From: a virus
Virus record (IMG/VR): IMGVR_UViG_3300002052_000004
Location: 1-60,562 of that record
Strand: one strand, 5' to 3'
Length of the DNA stretch: 60,562 nucleotides
In this document: piece after piece, positions 9,420 to 17,594 of the stretch
How positions within the stretch are numbered: position 1 is the first letter of the stretch
How the letters are laid out: the number at the start of each line of letters is the position of its first letter
Notes under the pieces: generated by a model
Seen by the model: the letters and a program-made list of their open reading frames with translations, nothing else
Database searches by the model: none
What the model was told of the DNA's origin: nothing
Translations under genes and position numbers: made by a program

Positions 9420-10543
9420 TGGTCTGGCAAAGTCTCTCGTTGCACACGTCAAAGCGGTGCAGCCTGAGATGCAAATACTGTTTTCTAGATAAGAACCCTG
9501 AGGATGCTGACTGGAGTACACTAAAGGCAACCCTCGATTGGTGGTTCAAAGTTACCGGACAGAAGACTCATGTACACATCTTTGGGACAGAACCATTGAT
9601 TCGGTATGACCTGCTTCAGAATGTGTTTGAGTATGCAGACTTGTTAGCAAAGAGAACTAAGAAAACATTGACTAAGGGTATTACTACGAATGGAGTAGGG
9701 ATGACTAGAAGTGTAGCTAATTGGTTGACTAAGAATAAGGTGTCTTGCTTGTGTAGTATTGATGGCATGAGAGAGCAGCACGACAAATACAGAGTGTTTC
9801 CAAGCGGGAAGGGTAGTTGGGGTATTGTAAGTTCAAACTTTCGACGCTGGGTAAGTATGAACCCAAATGCTGAAGCGGCCATGACTGTAACACCAGATAG
9901 CATCCCGAAGCTTGCAGAGAATGTTGATGCTATCTACAAGTTGGGATTCTGGGCAGTTGCACTAAATAAATGTGTTGATTCGGGACCAACGTACACCAGT
10001 GAGGATTTTAAGGCTTTATCTCTTGCTTTCCGAAGGGTTAATGACTTGATTATCAAGTATGCTAAGAAGAAGGTGAAGAAACACATTATGTTCATCTCTA
10101 ACATGACAATTAAAAGAGCTCAAGGACGAGCAGTGAAGAATATAATGACATCCTGTGGTGCGGCAAAAGGTTCACTTGCTGCAGACATTTATGGAAAGAT
10201 ATACATTTGCCATAGGGGAGTGTTCGATTACGGAACATTCGGGGTGGGCAATGTTTGGGATGGGTTGGATATGCAGAAGATTCAGGAGTGGCGAGCCAGA
10301 AGAAATAGTCATTGTCTGCACTGTAGAATGGTGGAATGTTCTCCATGCTATGTTATCAATTTTATTCGCAACGGAGATGTGATGAAGACTCCATGGGAAT
10401 CATGTGTTTATAACGAGCTAGTACATGAGGCAAGTTATGACTTAGACAGACAGCTTAAGAGAGAGGGTTTGTATAAATGGTATTGTGGTACTCCTCTGAA
10501 ACCTCATCCTGTAATTCAGGTGAGGCAGAGAAATAAACTATAA
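9419..10543 (+). CDS. Radical SAM/SPASM enzyme, putative peptide-modifying
   Basis: This 374-residue protein has CxxxCxxC at residues 14/18/21 (CSLRCKYC), the [4Fe-4S] site that cleaves S-adenosylmethionine. The C-terminal third has a SPASM-like set of cysteines: one near residue 245, one in KIYICHR, then C-x2-C-x4-C-x2-C near 299-310 (CLHCRMVECSPC). SPASM radical SAM enzymes oxidise or crosslink peptides, for example anaerobic sulfatase maturases and thioether-forming RiPP and QhpD enzymes. No formylglycine CxPxR target is evident. Its overlap with the tail-tip gene and closeness to the Cys-rich fibre suggest the fibre is its substrate (inference). Confidence 0.85.
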   Translation: MVWQSLSLHTSKRCSLRCKYCFLDKNPEDADWSTLKATLDWWFKVTGQKTHVHIFGTEPLIRYDLLQNVFEYADLLAKRTKKTLTKGITTNGVGMTRSVANWLTKNKVSCLCSIDGMREQHDKYRVFPSGKGSWGIVSSNFRRWVSMNPNAEAAMTVTPDSIPKLAENVDAIYKLGFWAVALNKCVDSGPTYTSEDFKALSLAFRRVNDLIIKYAKKKVKKHIMFISNMTIKRAQGRAVKNIMTSCGAAKGSLAADIYGKIYICHRGVFDYGTFGVGNVWDGLDMQKIQEWRARRNSHCLHCRMVECSPCYVINFIRNGDVMKTPWESCVYNELVHEASYDLDRQLKREGLYKWYCGTPLKPHPVIQVRQRNKL

Positions 10544-10555
10544 GGAGGGTGAGAA

Positions 10556-10879
10556 ATGGACATATATCTACTGATGCTGATAGCTGTATGTGCTGGAGCA
10601 GCCGGTCGAACACTCTACCACTATCTGTTCAAAGTGCTAGACAATCCAGGACTGGCCTTTGATAAGAAATACATAGTAACAATGCTTATAGCTGTTCTTA
10701 TGACCATCATGTCGTCACCATTGCTTCTATTGAATGTAACAATTCCTCAAGGGAGCGATGGTTATATTGCAATTGCTACATTCGCCATTGGATGGACTTC
10801 GAACGACGTATTGAATCCACCTGTGTCTTTGGCAGCCAATACAATTACGAAATTGAAGGAGCTCGTGAATAACAAATGA
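10556..10879 (+). CDS. Holin-like membrane protein
   Basis: This 107-residue protein has about three hydrophobic segments (near residues 4-20, 43-62 and 68-82) and a short charged tail. It has a GGAGGGTGAGAA ribosome site and overlaps the next gene by four bases. Size and topology suit a holin or other small membrane protein at the end of a tail operon; no lysin gene is recognisable nearby. Confidence 0.55.
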   Translation: MDIYLLMLIAVCAGAAGRTLYHYLFKVLDNPGLAFDKKYIVTMLIAVLMTIMSSPLLLLNVTIPQGSDGYIAIATFAIGWTSNDVLNPPVSLAANTITKLKELVNNK

Positions 10880-11334
10880 GTTCACTGACACCACAACAGA
10901 AGATTAACATATTAACCGTTGTGGTTATTGTACTCTTGATTGCTATGATAGGCTTCGCTTATGCTGCAGTTGTACAGACTTTGAGAATCCGGTCCGAAGG
11001 TGAGGTAAAGACCATTGGTGTCGAAGTGTATGCAGATGTTGGCTTGTTGATTCCAGTGAACAATATTAACTGGAGTGTCTTGGAACCTGGCGATGTTAGG
11101 AATTTAACAGTGTATGTAAAGAATGCTGGAAGTGCACCGTCTAATCTGTCTATGTGGACAGACGCTTGGAATCCACCTGTAGCTGAGACGTACATAGCAT
11201 TGACATGGGATTACGATGGAACAATACTAGAACCTGGACAAGTTATACCTGTGGTGCTTACTTTGACTGTCGATACAAATATTACTGGTGTTACCAAGTT
11301 CTCGTTTGACATATGGATATCAGCAGAAGGGTAA
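10876..11334 (+). CDS. Membrane-anchored beta-sandwich protein
   Basis: This 152-residue protein has an N-terminal signal-anchor helix (about residues 12-34), then an Ig/CARDB-like extracellular domain with LEPGDVRNLTVYVKNAGSAP and LEPGQVIPVVLTLTVD motifs like those of archaeal surface proteins. It probably faces the outside of the host membrane. A T-run at 11345-11352 just after the stop may end the late transcript. Confidence 0.65.
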   Translation: MSSLTPQQKINILTVVVIVLLIAMIGFAYAAVVQTLRIRSEGEVKTIGVEVYADVGLLIPVNNINWSVLEPGDVRNLTVYVKNAGSAPSNLSMWTDAWNPPVAETYIALTWDYDGTILEPGQVIPVVLTLTVDTNITGVTKFSFDIWISAEG

Positions 11335-11344
11335 CACAACCACC

Positions 11345-11352
11345 CATTTTTT
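11345..11352 (+). terminator. T-run terminator after late operon
   Basis: A stretch of T residues follows the stop of the membrane-anchored protein by ten bases. T-runs are the normal archaeal termination signal. A separate regulator gene with its own GGAGGTG site follows. Confidence 0.45.
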
Positions 11353-11385
11353 TAACTTAGTCGAAAGAAATAAGGAGGTGAAAAT

Positions 11386-11736
11386 ATGGAAGTTACATTG
11401 CCAGAATCTATTCTGAAGTCGACTGGTCTCATGAGTGAGCTCGTGGATTGGTTGAGTCAGAGAAAACGGCTGGAAATACTGTTGTTCCTGCACAGGCGTG
11501 GCACTGTTAAATGGTCAGATGCTCATAAGGCGATAAATGTAAATGACGGAACGTATCGAAGAGCTTGTCGAGAGTTAGAACGATTAGGCTTAGCCGTTAC
11601 TATACCAATCGACCCAGTAAAAAACAGGTGGAGGCTAACGGACTTCGGATGTCTAATAACTGATGTCCTGCATCGCGCGATACGTGATATAGATGTCCTA
11701 ATCAGGAGTGAGCACAACACCACAGGCAGAGAATGA
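11386..11736 (+). CDS. Winged-helix transcription regulator
   Basis: This 116-residue protein has an N-terminal helix and then an ArsR/MarR-like winged-helix region (about residues 22-90: SQRKRLEILLFLHRRG, NVNDGTYRRACRELERLG, RWRLTDFG). It has a GGAGGTGAAAAT site. It is the last plus-strand gene before the convergent early operon and may control late transcription. Confidence 0.75.
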   Translation: MEVTLPESILKSTGLMSELVDWLSQRKRLEILLFLHRRGTVKWSDAHKAINVNDGTYRRACRELERLGLAVTIPIDPVKNRWRLTDFGCLITDVLHRAIRDIDVLIRSEHNTTGRE

Positions 11737-11832
11737 TTAGCTGTCGGAAAGGCTAGGCAGAAAAGAGTGGAGAGATGCGCACACGGCTCTCATTTCTCCT
11801 CTCTCATTCACCTCTTTCTCCTAGACCCGAAA
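11737..11832. terminator. Convergent intergenic region
   Basis: Plus- and minus-strand operons meet here. Pyrimidine-rich runs and inverted repeats are present (GAGAG/CTCTC arms, and AGGCAGAA near 11754 with TTCTGCCT near 11841), which suits bidirectional termination. No gene is seen. Confidence 0.4.
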
Positions 11833-12210
11833 TCAGCTCCTTCTGCCTGCAACGGTGAATACCACTTTCCGTCCGTCCCTCTCTTTTTGTACATACCCCA
11901 TCAATAACAGTTGATTCAGATAACCAGACTCAACTGCTCGCCTTTTTTCAGTATTCTCTGCGATTTCTGATGCAGTGGCCCTACCTCCAAGTTTATTTAA
12001 AGTTACGAATGTTTGGAATAATTGCTTCGGTAAGGCTAAAACTTCCTTAAGTGACAATCCGAATGCTACTCTATCCACTGGAGCAATATTTTGTCGGATA
12101 GATTGCAATAGCCTGCACACGCTGTCATTGCCTTCCTCTGATTCAGCACGAAATCTTTTTATCTCCTCAGTTAATCGGTCAATTGCTTTTACCATACTTT
12201 TATAGCTCAC
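11833..12210 (-). CDS. Winged-helix regulator
   Basis: This 125-residue protein starts at GTG 12210 behind AGGAGGTGAAAGT. A charged N-terminal helix is followed by a winged helix (about residues 70-125) with LGGRATASEIAENTEKRRAVESG as the recognition region and a VFTVAG wing. It is the last gene of the minus-strand block. Confidence 0.7.
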   Translation of the reverse strand: MSYKSMVKAIDRLTEEIKRFRAESEEGNDSVCRLLQSIRQNIAPVDRVAFGLSLKEVLALPKQLFQTFVTLNKLGGRATASEIAENTEKRRAVESGYLNQLLLMGYVQKERDGRKVVFTVAGRRS

Positions 12211-12221
12211 ACTTTCACCTC

Positions 12222-12701
12222 CTAACTTTCACTGAGTCTTTTCACTCGTTCGATTTGTCTATCAAGCCAATTCGGTGCATCTACGTTCACACCGAGTTCC
12301 TTCAACTTTTCTAATGTCTCTACAATCTCCGTTGGTATCGGTGTCATGTTAAAATCGGCATCCTTTATCTGTCTGTTCAGTGTTCTCATGAGGAACGCAA
12401 CTTCGTTGGAACGTTTCACTTCCCCAACGATTTTCTTCTGTTGAACTATCCGTTGGTTAAAGTGCTCTAAACGCTCCTGCAAGGTTGTTTTCTCAGTGTC
12501 CACATCTTCTAACTGTCTAAGTACCTTCTGTCTTTCCGTGAGAAGTATCTCGAGTCTTATCTCCTCATCACTTACAGTTGGTGAGGACACGGCAGCTTTG
12601 AGAATCCTCTCACACACCTGACTCATATTTATGTTGAGTTCTTTGCAGCGCGCGACAAGGTCTTCATCTAAGTAGAGAGTTGTTGTCTTCTTCCTTCCCA
12701 A
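12222..12701 (-). CDS. Ribbon-helix-helix protein with coiled coil
   Basis: This 159-residue protein starts at TTG 12701. Residues 1-40 form an RHH DNA-binding motif of the antitoxin/CopG type (RKKTTTLYLDEDLVARCKEL, NMSQVCERIL). Residues 48-105 form a long coiled coil and the C-terminus is helical. It is probably a DNA-binding repressor; no toxin gene is adjacent. Confidence 0.75.
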   Translation of the reverse strand: MGRKKTTTLYLDEDLVARCKELNINMSQVCERILKAAVSSPTVSDEEIRLEILLTERQKVLRQLEDVDTEKTTLQERLEHFNQRIVQQKKIVGEVKRSNEVAFLMRTLNRQIKDADFNMTPIPTEIVETLEKLKELGVNVDAPNWLDRQIERVKRLSES

Positions 12702-12704
12702 ATG

Positions 12705-13253
12705 TCACACCTCCAATCCTTCCACAAATATCATTTCCTCGGGTAGCTGGTCGATTGAAAAAACTGACGTTTCTACCACTCTGAATTCGACCGGCTCAGA
12801 CCAAAGGAATTTTGGACTTCTGCGTAGTCGCTTATGAATTCGCTGGTACTTATCGTAACCAAAGCATTCACCCAGCAGAGGTCTAAAGTCTGTTAAGATG
12901 GGAAACATCTTACATCCATACGGGCGAGCGCCGTATATAGTGCAATGGTTCTTCCATTTCTCCGTGTTTAAGAGAAACGGACACTTATCACCTTTGTACA
13001 ACTTGTAAGTCTTCTCGCCAGCGTCCCCTAAGTACTTATTGATAAAAGAGGCCAAACCTTCGACGGAATCACTATAACCGAGATATTTGCTGACTCTCTT
13101 CAGGTCAAACGGACCCCATTGTGCACCAATCTTACAACACTTTCCACAACGTTGACACTCGAATGGTATGAATATATCTCCGTCGGTGAAATGCATTATA
13201 CATCCTAGGATTAAGCCTTTTTTCCTATAGTCCTTAGACGTCTGAAGTTCCAT
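12705..13253 (-). CDS. YkgJ-like CxxCxxCC cluster protein
   Basis: This 182-residue protein carries CQRCGKCC (about residues 35-42) and later single cysteines, including CPFL, CTIYGARPYGC and ECFGY. This is the pattern of the YkgJ/UPF0153 family of zinc- or iron-chelating proteins, whose function is unknown. A shorter relative is encoded at 50897-51214 in the late operon. Confidence 0.75.
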   Translation of the reverse strand: MELQTSKDYRKKGLILGCIMHFTDGDIFIPFECQRCGKCCKIGAQWGPFDLKRVSKYLGYSDSVEGLASFINKYLGDAGEKTYKLYKGDKCPFLLNTEKWKNHCTIYGARPYGCKMFPILTDFRPLLGECFGYDKYQRIHKRLRRSPKFLWSEPVEFRVVETSVFSIDQLPEEMIFVEGLEV

Positions 13254-13260
13254 TTACATT

Positions 13261-13416
13261 CTACCTCTTTATCCTCTTATCATCCCACTTCACAGGTCTC
13301 TCACTCTGGAAATCATCACAGAACTTATTCCAGAGATTTATGAGCCGTATATCCAAGTCATGGCAATACTTACTTCTGCCATCACACTTCTTCCCAGTGG
13401 TTGCACATATTCCCAT
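13261..13416 (-). CDS. Small Cys/His protein
   Basis: This 51-residue protein starts at ATG 13416, directly after the TAA of the preceding gene (TAAATG). Cys4, Cys11, Cys18 and His19 (GKKCDGRSKYCHDLD) form a likely metal site, followed by a basic tail. Function unknown. Confidence 0.6.
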   Translation of the reverse strand: MGICATTGKKCDGRSKYCHDLDIRLINLWNKFCDDFQSERPVKWDDKRIKR

Positions 13417-13590
13417 TTACTCACACTCCTCGCAGCGACTTCGCAGCACATTCGTCGGCAAAGCTGCACAAGCCTTCTTACTCGATTCTTCGCACCACTT
13501 ATCGTAGCAGTCCACACGCCATTCACAATTATGGACTTTCTCTGCAGGACATTTCATAAAGTAACCTAAACAAGGCGGTTTCTCACTCAT
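13417..13590 (-). CDS. Small Cys-rich protein
   Basis: This 57-residue protein starts at ATG 13590 behind GGAGGAGAAAAA. It has eight cysteines, ending CEECE, probably for zinc binding. It overlaps the helicase-like gene upstream by four bases, so it belongs to the same transcript. Function unknown. Confidence 0.65.
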   Translation of the reverse strand: MSEKPPCLGYFMKCPAEKVHNCEWRVDCYDKWCEESSKKACAALPTNVLRSRCEECE

Positions 13591-14753
13591 TTTTTCTCCT
13601 CCTTCTTTTTCTTTCCTCGTAGTTCTTCCGATAACACGAGCCCTCCGTCAGCAGTAGGTCTAAGTACCTTCATCCTCACAAGTTCGTCAATGAGCTGTTG
13701 CGATTGTTTCCAGTCCTTACCGAATGAGAGCAATTCATCCTTTAGTTCAAACCTACCCATATATCCTCCGTGCTCTCTCATAACGAGGAGTACTTCTGCA
13801 TACTCGCTCCCTCGACGGATAGTATCTCTATACCGTGCCTCTTCGAGAAGAAGTCTCTCAATAGTCGGGTCGACTGTAACATACAGCTCGTGGTCGAATC
13901 TGCCTCTCATAATTTGATATCCCATTATCTGATGGTCATAGAGTTGCTCTTCCCAGTGAGAGAACTTGTGGTCATCATATAACTTGTATACAGTCGAATC
14001 GAAGTCAACTTTTTCTATACCTTTAACCTTCTCCTTAAGTTGCTTTATCTCCAATCTAATTCTATCCGTCCGAACAGGGTTGAATCGCTTATTCTTCGCA
14101 GCTCTCCGTGCTAGCTTAATCTGCAGCAAGTCTTGTTTTGTCGGGATGAAATAGATGAAAAGAAATCTCCTCGCCATTCCGCGTCGTAAGTCAAATCTTG
14201 CAGGCTGCGTCCCCACCCATAATGTAAGAAACGTTTCGTAACCTATCGGACCAGCTGCAAGGTCTTTATAAACCCACCCGGAGTCAAGTGCACCGAGTAA
14301 TGCCGGGTCAAGTTGCTTACTGTGCTCCTGTTTCAACATCTCAGAGATTGCTGAGAACTCCTCTATTCCGATGATTGAAAAACCGTGGGTTCTACAAATG
14401 CCAGGCTTCTCTACAGTCTTCCCTCCATCGAATCTTGTCGTACCTACGAAGCCAGCTTCTGTCATCGCACCTTTCATCACACCTTCTATGCCCGAATCCT
14501 GTAGAAGTGCTTGCGTCCCTCGGAGATATTGCTCGAGCCAGAAAGTCTTCTCTCCACCTGGCGGAGCGATAAACATCACGTGATTACGTAAGTCAGGCGT
14601 ACGCCTACCGAGGAAATATATATGATTCTTCTTATTGTGCAGGTTAAGCAAGTGCGAACCGATGGAGCAATTGTAAAACGGCGGGAAGCGGTCAACATGA
14701 CAGCATCCAGCATCTTTGAGCTCTGCAAGTATCATCTCATATACATCTGTCAT
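13587..14753 (-). CDS. AAA+ ATPase, MCM-like replicative helicase candidate
   Basis: This is a 388-residue protein. The start at ATG 14753 is chosen for its GGAGAGG site. It has a Walker A-like HVMFIAPPGGEKT (near residue 60), a Walker B-like SIIGIEEFSAI (near 140), a TLWVGTQPARFD sensor region and a conserved Arg pair in RGMARRFLFI. The C-terminal ~80 residues form a winged helix, a layout shared with archaeal MCM helicases and related viral ATPases. It probably unwinds DNA at the viral fork. A helicase loader or terminase-like role is a weaker option. Confidence 0.65.
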   Translation of the reverse strand: MTDVYEMILAELKDAGCCHVDRFPPFYNCSIGSHLLNLHNKKNHIYFLGRRTPDLRNHVMFIAPPGGEKTFWLEQYLRGTQALLQDSGIEGVMKGAMTEAGFVGTTRFDGGKTVEKPGICRTHGFSIIGIEEFSAISEMLKQEHSKQLDPALLGALDSGWVYKDLAAGPIGYETFLTLWVGTQPARFDLRRGMARRFLFIYFIPTKQDLLQIKLARRAAKNKRFNPVRTDRIRLEIKQLKEKVKGIEKVDFDSTVYKLYDDHKFSHWEEQLYDHQIMGYQIMRGRFDHELYVTVDPTIERLLLEEARYRDTIRRGSEYAEVLLVMREHGGYMGRFELKDELLSFGKDWKQSQQLIDELVRMKVLRPTADGGLVLSEELRGKKKKEEKK

Positions 14754-14893
14754 ATTGGTACCTCTCCTTTCGGTAGTTGTAAACAAATCTCCCCGTTGAT
14801 TAATCTGATAACCGGATGTTTCCCGAGGGATAACAATCGCCAATAAGTGTCCATAAGAGAGAGCCAGTACTGTGGAATGATTAAAGTTGTCAT
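14750..14893 (-). CDS. Small coupled protein, unknown
   Basis: This 47-residue protein overlaps the stop of the ERCC4 gene (ATGA) at its start and the ATG of the AAA+ gene at its end. The tight coupling supports it as real. It is hydrophobic and Trp-containing with no known motif. Confidence 0.55.
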   Translation of the reverse strand: MTTLIIPQYWLSLMDTYWRLLSLGKHPVIRLINGEICLQLPKGEVPI

Positions 14894-15561
14894 ATGTTCG
14901 CTAGCCCCTTCATCTTCATGAATGTCTTCTCCCCGATACCTTCCATGACTAGGACTTGTGATGGATTATACTTTATCGCGTGCAGCACTCCAAACAGCCC
15001 GCCGAATTTCTTAACCAATCTTATCGCTAACTTAGGTGAGATATCCAGAGCTCTCGCCACAACAGCAACTGACCGAACTCGACTGTACTCTTTAAGTTTC
15101 TTCCTCTTTGGCATCAGCAATTTCCCCTCTTCGACCTTCTCCGCCACCTTTATAATTTCTTCGAGCCATTCTTCCGCAGGTTGCTCGGTCCAAATTAAAT
15201 TCATATCATACCTGACTACAGTCGCACCAATTGCGCCGTAAATCGAATTCCTATTGAGCGTCTGTTTGCGCTTAGCGAACTGCTCCTCCACGGTCACAAT
15301 CTTACCTGTGACCAAGAGGAATCCAATACGCTTATACGCAGAACACTGTGCATACATTCTGTTAAGTTGTTTGAATAACCTCGGAGTTTCTCCGCGTCTC
15401 GCGAATATAGAGTTAACCAAGTCGCCGACATCTTTTCTCTCAAAGACACACATCGGTGATGCAAAGTCTCCAACAGTCAGTGCCATCTGCTTAAATCCTC
15501 TCTTTATCGCAAGCTTCCGAATATCTAATGGCTCGCGTGAATCAACAAACATCTTCAGCAT
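14890..15561 (-). CDS. ERCC4/XPF-family nuclease with helix-hairpin-helix domain
   Basis: This is a 223-residue protein; ATG 15561 is preferred for its GGAGGTGGAAAT site. VDSRE near the N-terminus, GDF, and ERKDVGDL match the ERKx3D catalytic signature of XPF/Mus81/Hef nucleases. The C-terminal third has paired HhH motifs (SPKLAIRLVKKFGGLFGVL, VMEGIGEKTFMKM) that bind branched DNA. The enzyme probably cleaves flaps or forks during viral replication and recombination. It lacks the helicase domain of Hef. Confidence 0.85.
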   Translation of the reverse strand: MLKMFVDSREPLDIRKLAIKRGFKQMALTVGDFASPMCVFERKDVGDLVNSIFARRGETPRLFKQLNRMYAQCSAYKRIGFLLVTGKIVTVEEQFAKRKQTLNRNSIYGAIGATVVRYDMNLIWTEQPAEEWLEEIIKVAEKVEEGKLLMPKRKKLKEYSRVRSVAVVARALDISPKLAIRLVKKFGGLFGVLHAIKYNPSQVLVMEGIGEKTFMKMKGLANI

Positions 15562-15661
15562 ATTTCCACCTCCAGCTAATACTGTACCCACATCGACCAC
15601 AGTGAGCTCCTCCAGTTGTGCAGTATAGTTCTCGTGAACCACATCTGGGACAATATTCCAT
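15542..15661 (-). CDS. Zinc-ribbon mini-protein
   Basis: This 39-residue protein has a CPRCG knuckle near the N-terminus and CGRCGYS further on, a four-cysteine zinc ribbon. It starts within the stop of the HNH gene (TAATG) and overlaps the ERCC4 gene start by 20 bases. Confidence 0.65.
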   Translation of the reverse strand: MEYCPRCGSRELYCTTGGAHCGRCGYSISWRWKYAEDVC

Positions 15662-15924
15662 TATTCTTTCTTCCTCCTTCTTCTCCAACTATCCGTGTGA
15701 CTATGATGGTCTTCGCACCTTAACTCCTTCCCCTTCGGATTAAAGTACTCCTTACTATTCGGTCTACTTCTCTTCCCGTATGGGACTATGTGGTGGATTT
15801 GAATATTCGCCGTGCCACCACACACGACACATTTTCCGCCTAGTAAAAAAATGAGGCGATTACGCATCCGTCGATATCGTTGCTTGTCATACTCCCGTTT
15901 TCTCTGCTTGTCCTTGTACGGCAT
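15661..15924 (-). CDS. HNH endonuclease, small
   Basis: This 87-residue protein has CVVCGG, IQIHHIVPYG and RCEDHHS, the zinc-bound HNH core. It may be a free-standing homing nuclease or take part in packaging or host DNA cutting. It sits directly downstream of the preQ0 gene queC. Confidence 0.85.
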   Translation of the reverse strand: MPYKDKQRKREYDKQRYRRMRNRLIFLLGGKCVVCGGTANIQIHHIVPYGKRSRPNSKEYFNPKGKELRCEDHHSHTDSWRRRRKKE

Positions 15925-16078
15925 GGTTTAATGGCTTCCCACAGAACGGACAGATTGTAACACCACCGGCTGTTGCTGGTGATTTCACTAACCACGGTGG
16001 AACCGGTGAGTAACAATGTGGACATCTCACGTACTTCTTCGGAGCTTCACTTGACAGGGTCAACAACTCCTGCGGCAT
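15887..16078 (-). CDS. Zinc-ribbon protein
   Basis: This 63-residue protein has CPHC and CPFCGKPL knuckles about 24 residues apart. The start at ATG 16078 is inferred; an upstream in-frame ATG at 16141 would lengthen the overlap with queC. Function unknown. Confidence 0.6.
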   Translation of the reverse strand: MPQELLTLSSEAPKKYVRCPHCYSPVPPWLVKSPATAGGVTICPFCGKPLNHAVQGQAEKTGV

Positions 16079-16709
16079 CGAACCCTTTCTTTCTCTGTAC
16101 ACAGGCATTACACTTCCCACAGGGATGTTCTTTGCCTTCATAGCACGACCAAGTCTTCTCCCATGGAGTTCCCAGAGCTTCTCCTCGCAGGACTATCTCA
16201 CACTTCGTATCATCTATCAGTGGTACAACAACATGTGGTTTATCTCTTGAGCCGTATCGTAACATTACATTAATTGCATTAACATACGTAGGTCTTGTAT
16301 CTGGGTATCCTCCACTGTCAATCCAATTGAAGCCTGTGTAGATTTCCTTTGCTCCAACGACTTCCGCTACTGCCGCGCATAGTGCGAGGAAGATTGTATT
16401 CCTCATCGGTACGTATGTAAGTGCGCTGCCAGTCTTCTCCCAGACATCTTCATCCTCCTCATGTTCAGGCACATCAATGGTCTCGTTCGTTAACGCGGAA
16501 CCACCAATTTGTCTAAGGTCAATCTTTATCACCTTATACAGTACATTATAGTGCTTTGCGAGTTTCGCTGCCGCATTCATCTCTTTCTCGTGTCTCTGTC
16601 CGTAGTCAAAGGTTACTGCGAGAACATTCACTGCGTCGTGATGTCTCACTGCTAATCCAAGTGCGACTGCACTGTCCATTCCACCACTAAGCATTACTAT
16701 TGCTTTCAA
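16047..16709 (-). CDS. queC: 7-cyano-7-deazaguanine (preQ0) synthase
   Basis: This 220-residue enzyme converts 7-carboxy-7-deazaguanine to preQ0 with ATP and ammonia. It has the PP-loop SGGMDS at residues 8-13, a TYVPMRN segment, and the C-terminal zinc site SCYEGKEHPCGKCNAC (about 187-203). Length is normal for QueC. The TTG start at 16709 follows an AGGTG site and overlaps the previous gene by four bases. With folE, queE and queD nearby the virus has the whole GTP-to-preQ0 route. Confidence 0.95.
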   Translation of the reverse strand: MKAIVMLSGGMDSAVALGLAVRHHDAVNVLAVTFDYGQRHEKEMNAAAKLAKHYNVLYKVIKIDLRQIGGSALTNETIDVPEHEEDEDVWEKTGSALTYVPMRNTIFLALCAAVAEVVGAKEIYTGFNWIDSGGYPDTRPTYVNAINVMLRYGSRDKPHVVVPLIDDTKCEIVLRGEALGTPWEKTWSCYEGKEHPCGKCNACVQRKKGFDAAGVVDPVK

Positions 16710-16987
16710 GACTTTTCACCTCCCTTTACGCTTTTCTTTTCTGTTTCCTTCGTTTCCTCGGTTTTCGGAGGCTCTACAACTTTAGGTACCGGTGTAGGTT
16801 TAAGGAATGCTAGTAGCTCCTCCGAAAGTTCCTTCTCCAGTTTCTTCACTGTCGCAGTTATCTTCCTTTCCTTTGCTTTCCCGTCAAGTCCAGTCGTGTT
16901 TACGGATTCGAACTTCTCTGCTGGAAGACTAACTGTCACTCGTGTTGTATTTGCCGCCGTAATTACTTTCTTTACTTCATATTGCAT
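16706..16987 (-). CDS. Unknown protein between folE and queC
   Basis: This 93-residue protein starts at ATG 16987 with an AAGGAGGTGAGAAT site. The N-terminal half is beta-rich (YEVKKVITAANTTRVTVSLP) and the C-terminus is Pro/Glu/Lys-rich and likely disordered. It lies inside the preQ0 cassette, but no role can be read from the sequence. Confidence 0.65.
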   Translation of the reverse strand: MQYEVKKVITAANTTRVTVSLPAEKFESVNTTGLDGKAKERKITATVKKLEKELSEELLAFLKPTPVPKVVEPPKTEETKETEKKSVKGGEKS

Positions 16988-16991
16988 ATTC

Positions 16992-17576
16992 TCACCTCCT
17001 TGTTCCATATATCAACTTTAGTGCCTCGTTTCTCGGTGGTTCAAAGTTGAGAAAGACCCCCCGTACTGCGTTTGTCACGGTGTACGCATTCGTATGTGCT
17101 GGCATACCGTAATCAAACTTTCCTCCGACTAACATGCAGGTATGCGTCCCTTCGATAACTACCATGCATCCAAGTGGTTCGAGACATTCATCGATTACAT
17201 CTGCCAACTCCGTATTCATTCCCTCCTGTATCTGTGGTCGCTTAGATATCGCTCGAACAGCACTAACGAACTTTGAAAGTCCGACAATCTTCTTGTGCGG
17301 AATGTACGCGATGTGTACTTTACCAAAGAACGGCCAGAGATGATGACAACACATAGAGACGAACTCTATATCCTTCACGATTACCATCTCACCGTGTTCG
17401 ACAGACAATGGTCGCTCAAAGAACTTCCTAATATCGATGCCAACTCCTGCTGTCATGTCCTTATACAGGTCAACAATCCTCCTCGGTGTCTCCTCCAACT
17501 CGTCAGTGAGCTCTATGCCACAACATAGCAGTAGGTCTCTCGCTTTACGTTCCTTTTCTTTCTGTGTATGCTCCAA
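16992..17576 (-). CDS. folE: GTP cyclohydrolase I
   Basis: This 194-residue enzyme makes dihydroneopterin triphosphate from GTP, the first step to preQ0. The CCHHLWPFFGKVHIAYIP motif (Cys76/77, His78/79) and a later Cys147 in THTCM supply the zinc ligands. PLGCMVVIEGTH matches the family core. TTG start with a TTGGAGGTGAAATAG site. Most archaea use an unrelated type IB enzyme for this step, so a type IA FolE in an archaeal virus suggests transfer from bacteria or phages. Confidence 0.93.
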   Translation of the reverse strand: MEHTQKEKERKARDLLLCCGIELTDELEETPRRIVDLYKDMTAGVGIDIRKFFERPLSVEHGEMVIVKDIEFVSMCCHHLWPFFGKVHIAYIPHKKIVGLSKFVSAVRAISKRPQIQEGMNTELADVIDECLEPLGCMVVIEGTHTCMLVGGKFDYGMPAHTNAYTVTNAVRGVFLNFEPPRNEALKLIYGTRR

Positions 17577-17594
17577 CTATTTCACCTCCAATAA

